NCBI GenBank assembly: GCA_029553475.1
Contig: JAKPKV010000057.1
Location: forward strand, 1 to 60,629
Length of the DNA stretch: 60,629 bases
Source: Armatimonadota bacterium
GTDB taxonomy: Bacteria; Armatimonadota; Hebobacteria; CAIYQO01
Direction: 5' to 3'
Each line of letters begins with the position of its first letter. Within the stretch, counting starts at the first letter, position 1. Both the position numbers and the translations under genes were made by a program. Below are positions 34,554 through 42,683 of this stretch, one piece after another. The notes beneath the pieces were generated by a model. That model had not been told where the DNA came from and ran no database searches. It saw only the letters and a list, made by a program, of their open reading frames with translations.

Positions 34554-35239
34554 CCGCGGCGCGCGTCGCCCACGGGAAATGGCTGGCGCTGGCGCTGGCC
34601 GCGGCGCTGCTCGCCGTCGGGTGGGCGACGGGCCGCCTGCCCGCGCATCCGCTGGAGATCGTCGGCGTCATCAGCGGCATCGCCTGCACGCTGCTGATGA
34701 TCGAGCAGTCCGTCCTCAACTTCCCCGCCGGCATCCTCAACATCCTCGCCTCCGCCGCGCTCTACTTCCTGGCAAAACTCTACGGCAATATGGGGGTGCA
34801 GTTCGTTTACGCCGCCTTCGGGGTGGTGGGGTGGGTCCACTGGGCGCGCCGCGGCGGCGAGGCGCCGCTGCGCATCACCCGCGCCCGCGCCTGGGAGTGG
34901 GCGCTGCTGCCCGGCCTCGGCGCGCCGGCGGTCTGGCTGCTCACCGGTTTTCTCGGCCGCACCGGCTCCGCCGCGCCCGTCCTCGACGCCCTCACCACCG
35001 TGCTGGCGCTCGGCGCGCAGTACCTGCTCAACCGCAAGCGGCTGGAGCACTGGCTGGTGGGCCTGGCGCTGGTGGTCTTCAGCGGCGTCATGTGCGCCCA
35101 GCAGGGGCTCTGGCTGTATGCCGTCCTCTTCGGCTTCTACTTCGTCATGTGCGTCATCGGCTTCCGCGCCTGGCTGCGCGCCTTCCGCGCGCAGGACGCG
35201 CCCGCCGTGCCCGTCCCCGTGCCGTCTCTCGACAACTGA
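34550..35239 (+). CDS. pnuC: PnuC-like nicotinamide riboside/mononucleotide transporter
   Basis: A 229-aa inner-membrane protein with about seven hydrophobic helices. PnuC-family marks are LEIVGVISGIACTLLMIEQSVLNFPAGILNILASAALYF near the N-terminus and YAAFGVVGWVHWARRGG in the middle, matching the W-x-x-W region that binds the riboside. The C-terminal YLLNRKRLEHWLVG and YAVLFGFYFVMCVIGFRAW follow. PnuC proteins passively import vitamin precursors trapped by kinases; related members carry thiamine or riboflavin, so the ligand is not certain. GGAG lies five bases before ATG 34550, inside the last codons of the LuxR gene. Confidence 0.9.
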   Translation: MTAARVAHGKWLALALAAALLAVGWATGRLPAHPLEIVGVISGIACTLLMIEQSVLNFPAGILNILASAALYFLAKLYGNMGVQFVYAAFGVVGWVHWARRGGEAPLRITRARAWEWALLPGLGAPAVWLLTGFLGRTGSAAPVLDALTTVLALGAQYLLNRKRLEHWLVGLALVVFSGVMCAQQGLWLYAVLFGFYFVMCVIGFRAWLRAFRAQDAPAVPVPVPSLDN

Positions 35240-35265
35240 TGCCCGCCGGCCACGGATGGCGCATC

Positions 35266-35726
35266 AGCGGACCCCGCGGGCAGCACCCGGTCGCCCCCCA
35301 TCCCCCTGTCCCGCAGGGACCGAAGCCGTTAGCCACGGGTGGAGCGATAGCGGAACCCGTGGGACCCGGTCCCGCAAACATCCACAGCCCCGCAGGGGCG
35401 ACAGCGTCCCGTCCCATCGCTACCGCGGAGCATCCGGAATCCTCCTCCTGCAACGTCACCGTCCGCTGCGGCTCGGCCTGCCGCTCGCGCTACCGCTTCA
35501 CCGCGTCCCATCTGCTCACGCTGCTCGAGGAGGCGCGGGGGCCATCTCCGGTCGGGGCGGCGAATGAATCGGCCATGATCTCCTCCTGCTGCCGCCCCTG
35601 CGGGGCTATGATGTTTTGCGGGGTCGGGGTCCACGGGTTCCGCTGGCGCTCCACCCGTGGCTAACGGCTTCGGTCCCTGCGGGACAGGGGGGTGGGATGC
35701 GACCGGTGCTGCCCGCGGGGTCCGCT
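35266..35726. repeat. Large inverted-repeat element
   Basis: The left arm (35266-35401) and the reverse complement of the right arm (35593-35726) match at roughly 90% over ~135 bases. They surround a ~190-bp centre. Conserved parts include CCCGCAGGGACCGAAGCCGT, TAGCCACGGGTGGAGCG and AGCCCCGCAGGGGCG. Such repeats yield spurious ORFs on both strands. There is no transposase gene, and no gene is called in 35240-35929. The layout is MITE-like. Confidence 0.8.
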
Positions 35727-35817
35727 GGCGCGCCGCCCGCGTGGGCGCCGTCCGATTCCCGTGGGGCGCCCCCGGTCAAGATGGCGAAGCGAGGTGCAAC
35801 GTGACGGCCCACTACAG

Positions 35818-35916
35818 TTAGGGATTAGGGGTGAGGGGGTCGTTACGTTGTCGTGTGCGTATCAGGATAACCGCCTGTAGCGCGCGCCCAACCCCTAACC
35901 CCTCACCCCTAACCCC
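35818..35916. repeat. Inverted GGGGTTAGGGGTGAGGGG-type repeat
   Basis: TTAGGGATTAGGGGTGAGGGG (35818-35838) pairs with CCCCTCACCCCTAACCCC (35899-35916) with one mismatch over 18 bases. It lies between the convergent pnuC and acetyltransferase genes. Possible bidirectional terminator. Confidence 0.55.
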
Positions 35917-35929
35917 GACTTCCAGTTCC

Positions 35930-36538
35930 CTATCGTACGTCACTGGTCGAGAAGGTGAGAGTGCGGCCGCATTTGGCGCAGGACACCGGCGCATCGGTGG
36001 GCAGGCCGGCGTCGCCGAGTTTCGCGCCGCAGACGCAGACGTAGCCGACGTGGCGGGCGGGATTGCCGCGCGCGAGGGCGAAGGCGGGCACGTCGCGGGT
36101 GACCACGGAGCCGGCGGCGATCATCGCGTATTCCCCGATGGTGGTGCCGCAGACGATGGTGGCGTTCGCCCCGATGGACGCCCCCCGGCAGACGCGCGTG
36201 GGCACGATCACCCAGTGGCGGCCGTCGGCGCGCGGGTACAGGTCATTGGTGAAGATCATGTTCGGGCCGAGGAAGACCTCGTCCTCGATGGTGACGCCAT
36301 TGTAGATGAGACAGCCGTTCTGCACGCGCACCAGGTTGCCGATGGTCACGCCGGCATCCACGTACGTGCAGTTGCCGAGCATGCACTTCTCGCCGATGAC
36401 GGAGCCGGCGCGCACGTGCGCGAAGCGCCAGACCTTGGTGCCCGCGCCGATGCGCGCGCCGTCTTCGACCTCCGCCAGCGGGTGGATATACGCGTCCGCG
36501 GCCACGCCGGACGTCATGGCTTCCCGTTGAGATGACAT
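35930..36538 (-). CDS. Left-handed beta-helix acetyltransferase, WlbB/WbpD-like
   Basis: A 202-aa acyltransferase with hexapeptide repeats throughout (about 15-160: VEDGARIGAGTKVWRFAHVRAG and GASIGANATIVCGTTIGEYAMIAAGSVVTRDVP). The repeat helix is followed by a C-terminal pair of Cys motifs (CVCGAKL and CAKCGRTL). It matches the WlbB/WbpD type that N-acetylates a UDP-3-amino-sugar. Start ATG 36538 follows GGAG by five bases and overlaps the end of the aminotransferase gene by 25 bases. With the aminotransferase and the dehydrogenase it would form the pathway to a 2,3-diacetamido-uronic acid. The exact sugar is inference. Confidence 0.85.
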   Translation of the reverse strand: MSSQREAMTSGVAADAYIHPLAEVEDGARIGAGTKVWRFAHVRAGSVIGEKCMLGNCTYVDAGVTIGNLVRVQNGCLIYNGVTIEDEVFLGPNMIFTNDLYPRADGRHWVIVPTRVCRGASIGANATIVCGTTIGEYAMIAAGSVVTRDVPAFALARGNPARHVGYVCVCGAKLGDAGLPTDAPVSCAKCGRTLTFSTSDVR

Positions 36539-37665
36539 GGAGACTCCTTTACCCCTGCTGCTGACGCGCCTTCGTCGGCCGGGGTGAAGCCGCGCACGGC
36601 AGCGATAATCGTCCGCAGATCGTCGGCGTCGAGCGCCGGATGCACCGGCAGCGACAGCACTGCCTCGGCCAACCGCCGCGCGGCCGGGAAGCGCTCGCTG
36701 GTGTACCCCAGGCGCTGGTACAGCGGCTGATCGGTGATGAGCCGCGGGTAATGCACGTCCGAGCCGACGCCGGCCGCCTGCAAATGCGCCTGCAGCCGCG
36801 CCCGGTCGCGCACCATCAGCACGTATTGATGATAGACGTGTGCACAGCCGGCGCGCTCGGTCGGCACGGTGAGCCACGACAGGTCTGCGAGACCGGCGTT
36901 CAGCGTCTCCGCGTTGGCGCGCCGCCGGCGATTCCATTCCGGCAGCCGCGCGAGCTGGCACAGCCCCAGCGCGCCGGCGATGCTGGTCATGCGATAGTTG
37001 AAGCCCAGCGCGGTGTGCAGGTAGCGCTGGGGGGCGCCATGATTCAGGTACAAGCGGCAGCGTTCCAGGAGCGCGGTGTTGCGCCCGGTGATCATGCCGC
37101 CCTCGCCGGTCATCATATTCTTCGTCGGGTAGAAGCTGAACACGCCCAGGTCGCCCACCGCGCCCACCGGCACGCCGTCCTCGGTGGCGCCGTGCGCCTG
37201 CGCGCAGTCTTCAATCACCGCCGCGCCGCGGGCGTGGGCGATCTCGACGATGTCGCGGATTTCACACGCCTGCCCATACAGGTGCACCGGGATGACCGCC
37301 TTGATCTCGGCATCGGCGTCCAGCGCCGCGCGCACCGTCTCGGCGGTGAGCACGAAGGTCGCCGGATCCACGTCGGCGAAAACCGGGGTGGCGTCGTTAT
37401 AGAGGATGCTGTTGGCGGTGGCGATGAAGGAGAACGGCGTGGTGAGCACTTTCGCGCCCCGGGGCAGATCCAGCGCGGCCACGGCGATGCAGAGGCCGGC
37501 GGTGCCCGACGAACAGGCGACGGCGTCCGGCGACGCGCAGTAGGCGGCAAACGCCGCTTCAAAGGCCTTGACCTTCGGACCGGCGGCGAGCATGCCGGAG
37601 GCGAGCACCTCGGCGACGGCGGCCTGTTCTTCTGGGCCGATGAACGGTTTGGCGATGGGTATCAC
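36514..37665 (-). CDS. DegT/DnrJ/EryC1/StrS aminotransferase (WlbC/WbpE-like)
   Basis: A 383-aa PLP enzyme that transaminates a keto-sugar nucleotide. The PLP lysine is K182 in FSFYPTKNMMTGEGG. FSFIATANSILYNDATPVFADVDP, IEDCAQAHGA and GFNYRMTSIAGALGL are family hallmarks. In the WlbA-C-B pathway this step makes a 3-amino group. Two GTG starts are possible: 37683 with no ribosome site, and 37665 after GGAG with nine bases; the latter gives the usual IPIAKPFIG N-terminus. Its 3' end overlaps the acetyltransferase gene, so translation is coupled. Confidence 0.92.
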   Translation of the reverse strand: MIPIAKPFIGPEEQAAVAEVLASGMLAAGPKVKAFEAAFAAYCASPDAVACSSGTAGLCIAVAALDLPRGAKVLTTPFSFIATANSILYNDATPVFADVDPATFVLTAETVRAALDADAEIKAVIPVHLYGQACEIRDIVEIAHARGAAVIEDCAQAHGATEDGVPVGAVGDLGVFSFYPTKNMMTGEGGMITGRNTALLERCRLYLNHGAPQRYLHTALGFNYRMTSIAGALGLCQLARLPEWNRRRRANAETLNAGLADLSWLTVPTERAGCAHVYHQYVLMVRDRARLQAHLQAAGVGSDVHYPRLITDQPLYQRLGYTSERFPAARRLAEAVLSLPVHPALDADDLRTIIAAVRGFTPADEGASAAGVKESPCHLNGKP

Positions 37666-37722
37666 GATCGTCTTCTCCCTCACTGCCCGGCGCGAGCCTT
37701 CCCGTGCCGGCGACGGATGGTG

Positions 37723-38703
37723 TTACGCGTTCGCGCACAGGTACTCGCGCACGCGCTGCTGAATGGCGGTCGCCATGCGCAGCGCCGCCAGCCCGACCTC
37801 GGCGGAGGTGGTGGGCGGCGTGCCGGTGCGAATCGCCCGCAGAAAATGCTCCTGCTCCACCGCCAGCGGCTCCTTCGGCGGCACGAGAATCTGCTCCACC
37901 TGACTGGACAGGTAGTATTGCCCGTCTTCGAGCGCCAGCGACGACTGCCCGTGCCGGTGCACCCACACCTCGCGGCTGGCGAAATCCACGCTGAAAAGCG
38001 CCGACGGCGTGAAGATGCGCGCCCGCCGCACGCGCTCCTGGCTGATGGACGACGCGGTGAGCGTGCTGGTGACGCCGTTTTCGAAGCGCAGCAGCGCGGT
38101 GACGTGATCAATCAGCTCGGTGCGCACGCAGTGCCCCATGGCGGTGATGGCGACGGGCGCCGACTGCGTGAAGGCCAGCGCGAGGTCGAGGTCATGGATC
38201 ATCAGATCGAAGATGATGTCCGCCGACCGATCGCGTCCCGGCGCGGTGCTGAGGCGCTGCAGCTCGCAGGAGATGATGTCGTCGGGCTTCACCAGGGAGA
38301 GCAGCGCGGTGACCGCCGGATTGAAGCGTTCGACGTGGCCGATCATCAGCACGCGGTCGGTGCCGGCGCTCGCGGCGACCAGCGCCTCCGCGTCCGCCAA
38401 CTCGGCGGCGATGGGTTTCTCCAGCAGCACGTGGCACCCCGCCCGCAGACACGCCATCGCGACCGGCGCGTGGGTGACCGTCGGGGTGGCGATGATCACC
38501 GCCTCACAGGCTTCGCAGGCTTCCTCCAACGCGCGGAAGGCGGCCACGCCGTATTGCCCGGCCAGCGCCGCCGCGCGCTGCGCGTCGGCATCGTAAATGC
38601 CGACGAGCTGACAGTCCTTCGACATGGCGGCGACGCGGGTATGGTGCCCGCCCATCACCCCCGTGCCGATCATCCCCAGGCGAACCGGCGCCCCCTGCTG
38701 CAT
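37723..38703 (-). CDS. Gfo/Idh/MocA-family NAD(P)-dependent oxidoreductase (WlbA-like)
   Basis: A 326-aa dehydrogenase. The Rossmann motif is GTGVMG (13-18), with GIYDADAQRAAALAGQYGV, and EKP (95-97) as part of the catalytic site. HVERFNP and DLMIHDLDLAL supply the usual downstream residues. In the sugar set it would oxidise C3 of UDP-GlcNAcA, the first step before transamination. Other Gfo/Idh substrates cannot be excluded. It is the first gene of a three-gene transcript (dehydrogenase, aminotransferase, acetyltransferase), with a strong promoter at 38810-38838. The start follows AAAGGACGGAGCGT. Confidence 0.88.
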   Translation of the reverse strand: MQQGAPVRLGMIGTGVMGGHHTRVAAMSKDCQLVGIYDADAQRAAALAGQYGVAAFRALEEACEACEAVIIATPTVTHAPVAMACLRAGCHVLLEKPIAAELADAEALVAASAGTDRVLMIGHVERFNPAVTALLSLVKPDDIISCELQRLSTAPGRDRSADIIFDLMIHDLDLALAFTQSAPVAITAMGHCVRTELIDHVTALLRFENGVTSTLTASSISQERVRRARIFTPSALFSVDFASREVWVHRHGQSSLALEDGQYYLSSQVEQILVPPKEPLAVEQEHFLRAIRTGTPPTTSAEVGLAALRMATAIQQRVREYLCANA

Positions 38704-38809
38704 ACGCTCCGTCCTTTTCCGAGTATCCATACCGGCGACACTGTGCTCCCCCTGCTCATGCAAGCGAATGCGGTCCGCCTGAAGAAGAGGTTGTCGCGCC
38801 GGCAGCTAC

Positions 38810-38838
38810 ATTCTAGGGATATTTCCCGAAAAGTTCAA
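38810..38838 (-). promoter_or_regulatory. Promoter of the amino-sugar operon
   Basis: On the minus strand TTGAAC (38833-38838) and TAGAAT (38810-38815) are separated by 17 bases. The spacer carries GGGATATTTCCC (38817-38828), an inverted repeat that could be an operator. The transcript would have a leader of about 100 bases. Confidence 0.6.
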
Positions 38839-38896
38839 CCGTGACGGCGGGCATGATGGCGCGGGACCGCACGCGGCGGGGCGAGAAACGGCACAA

Positions 38897-39934
38897 TTAC
38901 GCCGCCGCCCCGGTCAACAGTGACGGCGATTCCGACGTGCTGGCTGCCCGGAGCCGGCGCGACCACCCGTGGAGCGCCCGCGCCGCGTTCAAGGCCCGTG
39001 AGGCGCGCCGGGTGATGAGAAAATATGGCGTGAGCGCGCCCCCGAACGAGCGGAAGAAGGCTTCAATCGGTTCGATCGTCGAACCTTCAAAATCATAGGC
39101 CGGCACCAGGTCGGCGGCCACCTGCATCTCGTGCACCAGCGAATACGGCGCCGCGCCGGACTGGCGAAAGCGCGGATCGCTGCCGCCGAAGATGGCATAG
39201 GCGCAGCGCGTGTCCCACACCATGGCGCGCGCGGTGTGGTCGTGGCCCTCGTCATCCGTCACCGCGGTGGTGAACAGACAGCCGCGCGCGCGCGCCGCCG
39301 GCGCGATCCGCGACCAAGCCGCCAGCACCTCCGGATCGCCGCTCATCCCCTGGCGGGCCATGGTGCGCTGAAACATCGCCGTCACCGCCGCGACCGCCAC
39401 CTCATCCCGCACCGTCAACGCGCGCTGACGCGCGCTGCGCAGCTTCTGCCGCACGGATTTCTGGAAGGCGTCATCGTGCAGGGGGAACTCCCACAGCCGC
39501 TCCACGCGGTAGGTGTAGCGCGTGGTTTGCGCATAGCCCTGCCAGAAAAACGGCAACCAGTTCATCACCGTGGGATGCCATTGCATGGTCACGTCCGGCC
39601 ACGGCAGCAGCGCCTCGGCAAAGGCGCGCAGGATGCTCATCTGCGAATTGAGCTGCGTGGTATACCCGCCGTCCAGCTTGCCGAAGATCGGCCCCCAGTA
39701 GGGGGTGAGCGGCGGCTGGCGCAGCCGGCGGATGCCCAGCGTGGTGGTGGACCAGATGGGCAGCCCCGCCAGCAGGCGATCTCCCGTAAAACAGCCGAGC
39801 CGCTGTCCCTGCCCATCGGTGGCCGCCTCGATCCACCAGCGCTGGGCGAAGACCGTCCCCTGCGCGGAGCTCTCGACGAGGGCATCCCATCGCGCGTCGT
39901 CTGCCGGCGCCAGCACCCTCACATCCAACTGCAT
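38897..39934 (-). CDS. FemAB/BioF2-like GNAT acyltransferase
   Basis: A 345-aa soluble protein of the GNAT superfamily, FemAB-related branch. It has DALVESSAQGTVFAQRWWIE, LAGLPIW and LRQPPLTPYWGPIF at the N-terminus. The second half contains QKLRSARQRALTVRD, MVWDTRCAYAIFGGSDPRFRQSGAAPYSLVHEM and YDFEGSTIEPIEAFFRSFGG, the typical ending of these proteins in polysaccharide clusters. Members transfer acyl or aminoacyl groups to sugars or peptidoglycan precursors. The donor and acceptor here are unknown. GGAGG lies six bases before ATG 39934. It reads divergently from the polymerase-type gene and lies upstream of the amino-sugar operon. Confidence 0.8.
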   Translation of the reverse strand: MQLDVRVLAPADDARWDALVESSAQGTVFAQRWWIEAATDGQGQRLGCFTGDRLLAGLPIWSTTTLGIRRLRQPPLTPYWGPIFGKLDGGYTTQLNSQMSILRAFAEALLPWPDVTMQWHPTVMNWLPFFWQGYAQTTRYTYRVERLWEFPLHDDAFQKSVRQKLRSARQRALTVRDEVAVAAVTAMFQRTMARQGMSGDPEVLAAWSRIAPAARARGCLFTTAVTDDEGHDHTARAMVWDTRCAYAIFGGSDPRFRQSGAAPYSLVHEMQVAADLVPAYDFEGSTIEPIEAFFRSFGGALTPYFLITRRASRALNAARALHGWSRRLRAASTSESPSLLTGAAA

Positions 39935-40212
39935 CGCGTTCCTCCATCGTCCCGCCAGACACGGGCGCCCCGTACCCGGCGCCGGCTCTCGCCCGGCCGT
40001 CATGCCATCTCTGGCCTTCATTCTGGCGCATCCGTCCTGGCTGGTGATGTTCGGCCAGCCACCATCGGCGGGAGATGGGGGGGAAATGAACACACGGCGC
40101 GCCGCGCTTCCCTGTACGCTAGGGACGGTCACGCCAATCGCCCGGTTGGCAGCGTGCGCATCGCTCCGCCGGGCGCGGGGATGCGGGTCAGCAGGCGAGG
40201 AGGACAGCACGT
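39935..40212. other. Divergent promoter region inside the polysaccharide locus
   Basis: No gene. It separates the FemAB-like gene (minus) from the O-antigen-ligase-like operon (plus). TGGCTGG and CCAGCCA in the middle form a seven-bp inverted repeat. No consensus promoter stands out. Confidence 0.45.
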
Positions 40213-41439
40213 TTGGTCAACGGACATCCAGCAGTGCACAGCGTCATACCGCGCGCGCCGCGTCGGGCCGTCGCGCGCTCCCGCCGGCGCGACGTCATCG
40301 CCGGCGTCCTCATCGCCAGCGGGCTCACCTGGCCGTTTCTCCTCTCCAGCGTCCTGCACATCCCCTGGTGGGCGTATCTGACGCTGGCGATGCTGGGCGG
40401 CGCGCTGCGGTACGATGCCGCTCCGCGCGACAAGAGCCCGCATTGGCCGCTGTTCGGCTTTGTCATTGTCGTGCTGATCTATACGCTGCTGGGCGCCGTC
40501 GTGCTGCGGATGCCCGGATACGGCAGCGAAAAAGCCTGGCACTTCCTCCTGCTGGCGCTGGCTGCCTACCTGGTGACCTTCCGGCAGGCGCCGCTCACCA
40601 TTGATCTAGACCGGGGGCTGCGCTGGGGACTGGGCCTGGCGCTGCTGGTCGCGCTGGGCGTGGTGTATCACCATCGCGACCTGTTCCTGGAGACGCAGCG
40701 CTACGGCATCGCGGAGCTGCGCCAGCTCTTCGCCGTGACGGGGTTCCCGCTGGCCATCGCGCTGGCGGGGCTATGGGCGCTCCCGCGCACGCTGCGCCCG
40801 TGGTCACTTTTTGCCGGCGGCGCGCTGCTGCTGCTGGTGGCGGCGCTGGAAATTTTCGTGCGCGGCCGCTTCGCGGCGCTCACCCTCGGCGCGTGCGCGG
40901 TGCTGCTCGTGCTCGGACCGCCGTGGCAGCATTTCGTCTCCCGCCTGTTCTACGCGTGCGGACTGGTCGGCGCGCTGCTCCTGTTATACGTCTTCGTCTT
41001 GCCCGATTTCGGCGAGTCGTATCAATATCTGGAAGCGCTGATACAGCATCCGCTGGAAAACCGCGACCTGCTCTATACCTTCGCCTGGCGCGGCTTCATG
41101 GCGCATCCGCTGGGCAGGGGCATCGGCTCCTTTGCGTACAGCGGTATGCTGGATGCCTATCCGCATAATATCTTCCTGGAGGTGGGCTACGAACTCGGGC
41201 TGCCCGGCCTGCTGACCGTCGTGCTGATGTATGGGATGGCGCTGCGCCGGCTGTGGCGCCTGTGGCTGTCGCCGCCGCATCGGCTGCTGGCGGCGTTGCT
41301 GGGGGTGATGATGCTGTATATGCTGAAAGCGGGCGACATCGCCACCTGGGCCTTTCAGTGGGTGTACCTCTATATGTTGATCGTCGCCACCCCGGTGGCG
41401 CCCACTTGGCCGCTGCTCCGCGGGGAGGCGCTGCGATGA
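40213..41439 (+). CDS. O-antigen ligase/polymerase-like membrane protein (Wzy_C family)
   Basis: A 408-aa inner-membrane protein with about ten hydrophobic helices. The Wzy_C/WaaL core is recognisable: a large periplasmic loop with LENRDLLYTFAWRGFMAHPLGRGIGSFAY, then AYPHNIFLEVGYELGLPGLLTVVLM. The PHN motif is a hallmark of O-antigen ligases and polymerases. It would ligate or polymerise repeat units. Start is TTG 40213, nine bases after AGGAGG. Its stop overlaps the next gene's ATG. Whether it acts as Wzy or WaaL cannot be told from sequence. Confidence 0.88.
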   Translation: MVNGHPAVHSVIPRAPRRAVARSRRRDVIAGVLIASGLTWPFLLSSVLHIPWWAYLTLAMLGGALRYDAAPRDKSPHWPLFGFVIVVLIYTLLGAVVLRMPGYGSEKAWHFLLLALAAYLVTFRQAPLTIDLDRGLRWGLGLALLVALGVVYHHRDLFLETQRYGIAELRQLFAVTGFPLAIALAGLWALPRTLRPWSLFAGGALLLLVAALEIFVRGRFAALTLGACAVLLVLGPPWQHFVSRLFYACGLVGALLLLYVFVLPDFGESYQYLEALIQHPLENRDLLYTFAWRGFMAHPLGRGIGSFAYSGMLDAYPHNIFLEVGYELGLPGLLTVVLMYGMALRRLWRLWLSPPHRLLAALLGVMMLYMLKAGDIATWAFQWVYLYMLIVATPVAPTWPLLRGEALR

Positions 41440-42671
41440 TGGCCTCCCCACCCGATGACCGGCGTGCCGTCCCCCCCGGCGAGCGGCGCGCCTACGTGAC
41501 CGAGCAACTGTCCACCATCATCGGCGCGCCGGTAGTCCCGACGGACGCGCAGGTGGCGCGCTGGTGGTGGCTGCTGGCGCGCGAAGAAGAGCGCGAGAGC
41601 GCGCGAGACGTACACGGCAACGTCGTCACCGCGGCGTCGCAGCTGGCTGCCCTGCACCTGCTGGAAGACCCGCCGCTGCACGCCGACGTGCTGGCCCTGG
41701 CGCGACAGCCGCGTATCGCCTGCTGGCCGTCACCCTATCGCTTTGCCGCCTGCCTCACGCATGACGTGGACGTGGTGACGGCACACCCCTGGCGTGAGCG
41801 CCTGCGCCGGCTGGGGGAGGCGCGCATCGCCGCCGGCTTGCTCCAGCGCGGCCGCTGGGCGCTCAGTGCCCTCGTTCATGCCGGCCACGGGCGGGAAGAC
41901 GGCCCCTTTGACGACTGGATGGCCGCGGAGGCCCGCTACGGCTTCCATTCGACGTTCTTCCTGATGCCGGAAGCCTATGTGAGCCCGACGGCCTACGATC
42001 ATTTTCACCGATACAATGATCCGGTGGGCCATTTCGGCGCGCGCATGCGCTACGCCGACGCCGCCCGCCAGGTGCACGCCGCGGGCTGGGAGATCGGCCT
42101 GCACGGCAGCTACGCCAGCGCGTATGACGCGGACATCATGCGGGTGGAAAAGGCCGCCCTGGAAGCGATGCTGGCGGCGGAGGTCGTCTCCACGCGCCAG
42201 CATTATCTGCGCTTCGCTGTCGCGGTGACGCCGCGCGCCTGGGCGGAAGCCGGCCTGCGCGCGGATGCCACGCTGGGCGCCGTGCACGCCATCGGCTACC
42301 GGTCCGGTCTGGCCTTCCCCTACTTCTGGCCGGGGGAGGACGCCGTCCTGGAAGTGCCGCTCAGCCTGCATGATCTCAGCCTGTTTCGCGCCCCTCGCCG
42401 CGCCCAGGAGGATACCCTGGAGCGGCGGATGACGCGCGCGCGGGCGCTCATCGCGCGCATCGCCGCCATCGGCGGCATCGTCACGCTGTCCTGGCACACC
42501 CACCCCGACGACCCCGGCGCCCTGGACGCCTATCGCCTGCTGCTGCGCGATATCGCGGAGGGGGGCGGGTGGGGCTGCACGCTGGGCGAGGTGAATGCCT
42601 GGTGGCGCGCGCGCCGGGCGACGGCAACCCGGCAGCCCGCGCGCGCGCCGGAAGAGACCCCCCGAACGTAA
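41436..42671 (+). CDS. Polysaccharide deacetylase-like protein
   Basis: A 411-aa soluble protein of the NodB-like deacetylase group found in polysaccharide loci. The N-terminal ~110 residues are a helical extension. The catalytic-like domain starts at AACLTHDVDVVTAHPW, with H-D-V-D as the metal motif. It continues with YGFHSTFFLMPEAY, GWEIGLHGSYASAYD (with its His) and GGIVTLSWHTHPDD near the end. It may deacetylate a polymer or be a divergent member. Signal sequence is lacking. The ATGA overlap with the polymerase gene indicates coupling. Confidence 0.78.
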   Translation: MMASPPDDRRAVPPGERRAYVTEQLSTIIGAPVVPTDAQVARWWWLLAREEERESARDVHGNVVTAASQLAALHLLEDPPLHADVLALARQPRIACWPSPYRFAACLTHDVDVVTAHPWRERLRRLGEARIAAGLLQRGRWALSALVHAGHGREDGPFDDWMAAEARYGFHSTFFLMPEAYVSPTAYDHFHRYNDPVGHFGARMRYADAARQVHAAGWEIGLHGSYASAYDADIMRVEKAALEAMLAAEVVSTRQHYLRFAVAVTPRAWAEAGLRADATLGAVHAIGYRSGLAFPYFWPGEDAVLEVPLSLHDLSLFRAPRRAQEDTLERRMTRARALIARIAAIGGIVTLSWHTHPDDPGALDAYRLLLRDIAEGGGWGCTLGEVNAWWRARRATATRQPARAPEETPRT

Positions 42672-42683
42672 AGGAGGTTCGCC

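Noticed and set aside
35329-35634. Several ~100-aa ORFs in 35240-35812
   Set aside because: All come from the large inverted-repeat element, on both strands, with the GFRYRSTRG-type text that such repeats produce.
36640-38844. 734-aa plus-strand frame
   Set aside because: Antisense to the aminotransferase and oxidoreductase genes, which carry clear catalytic motifs.
39060-39090. tRNA-like GGTTCGA...TCGAACC
   Set aside because: Lies inside the coding region of the FemAB-like gene and no cloverleaf can be formed around it.
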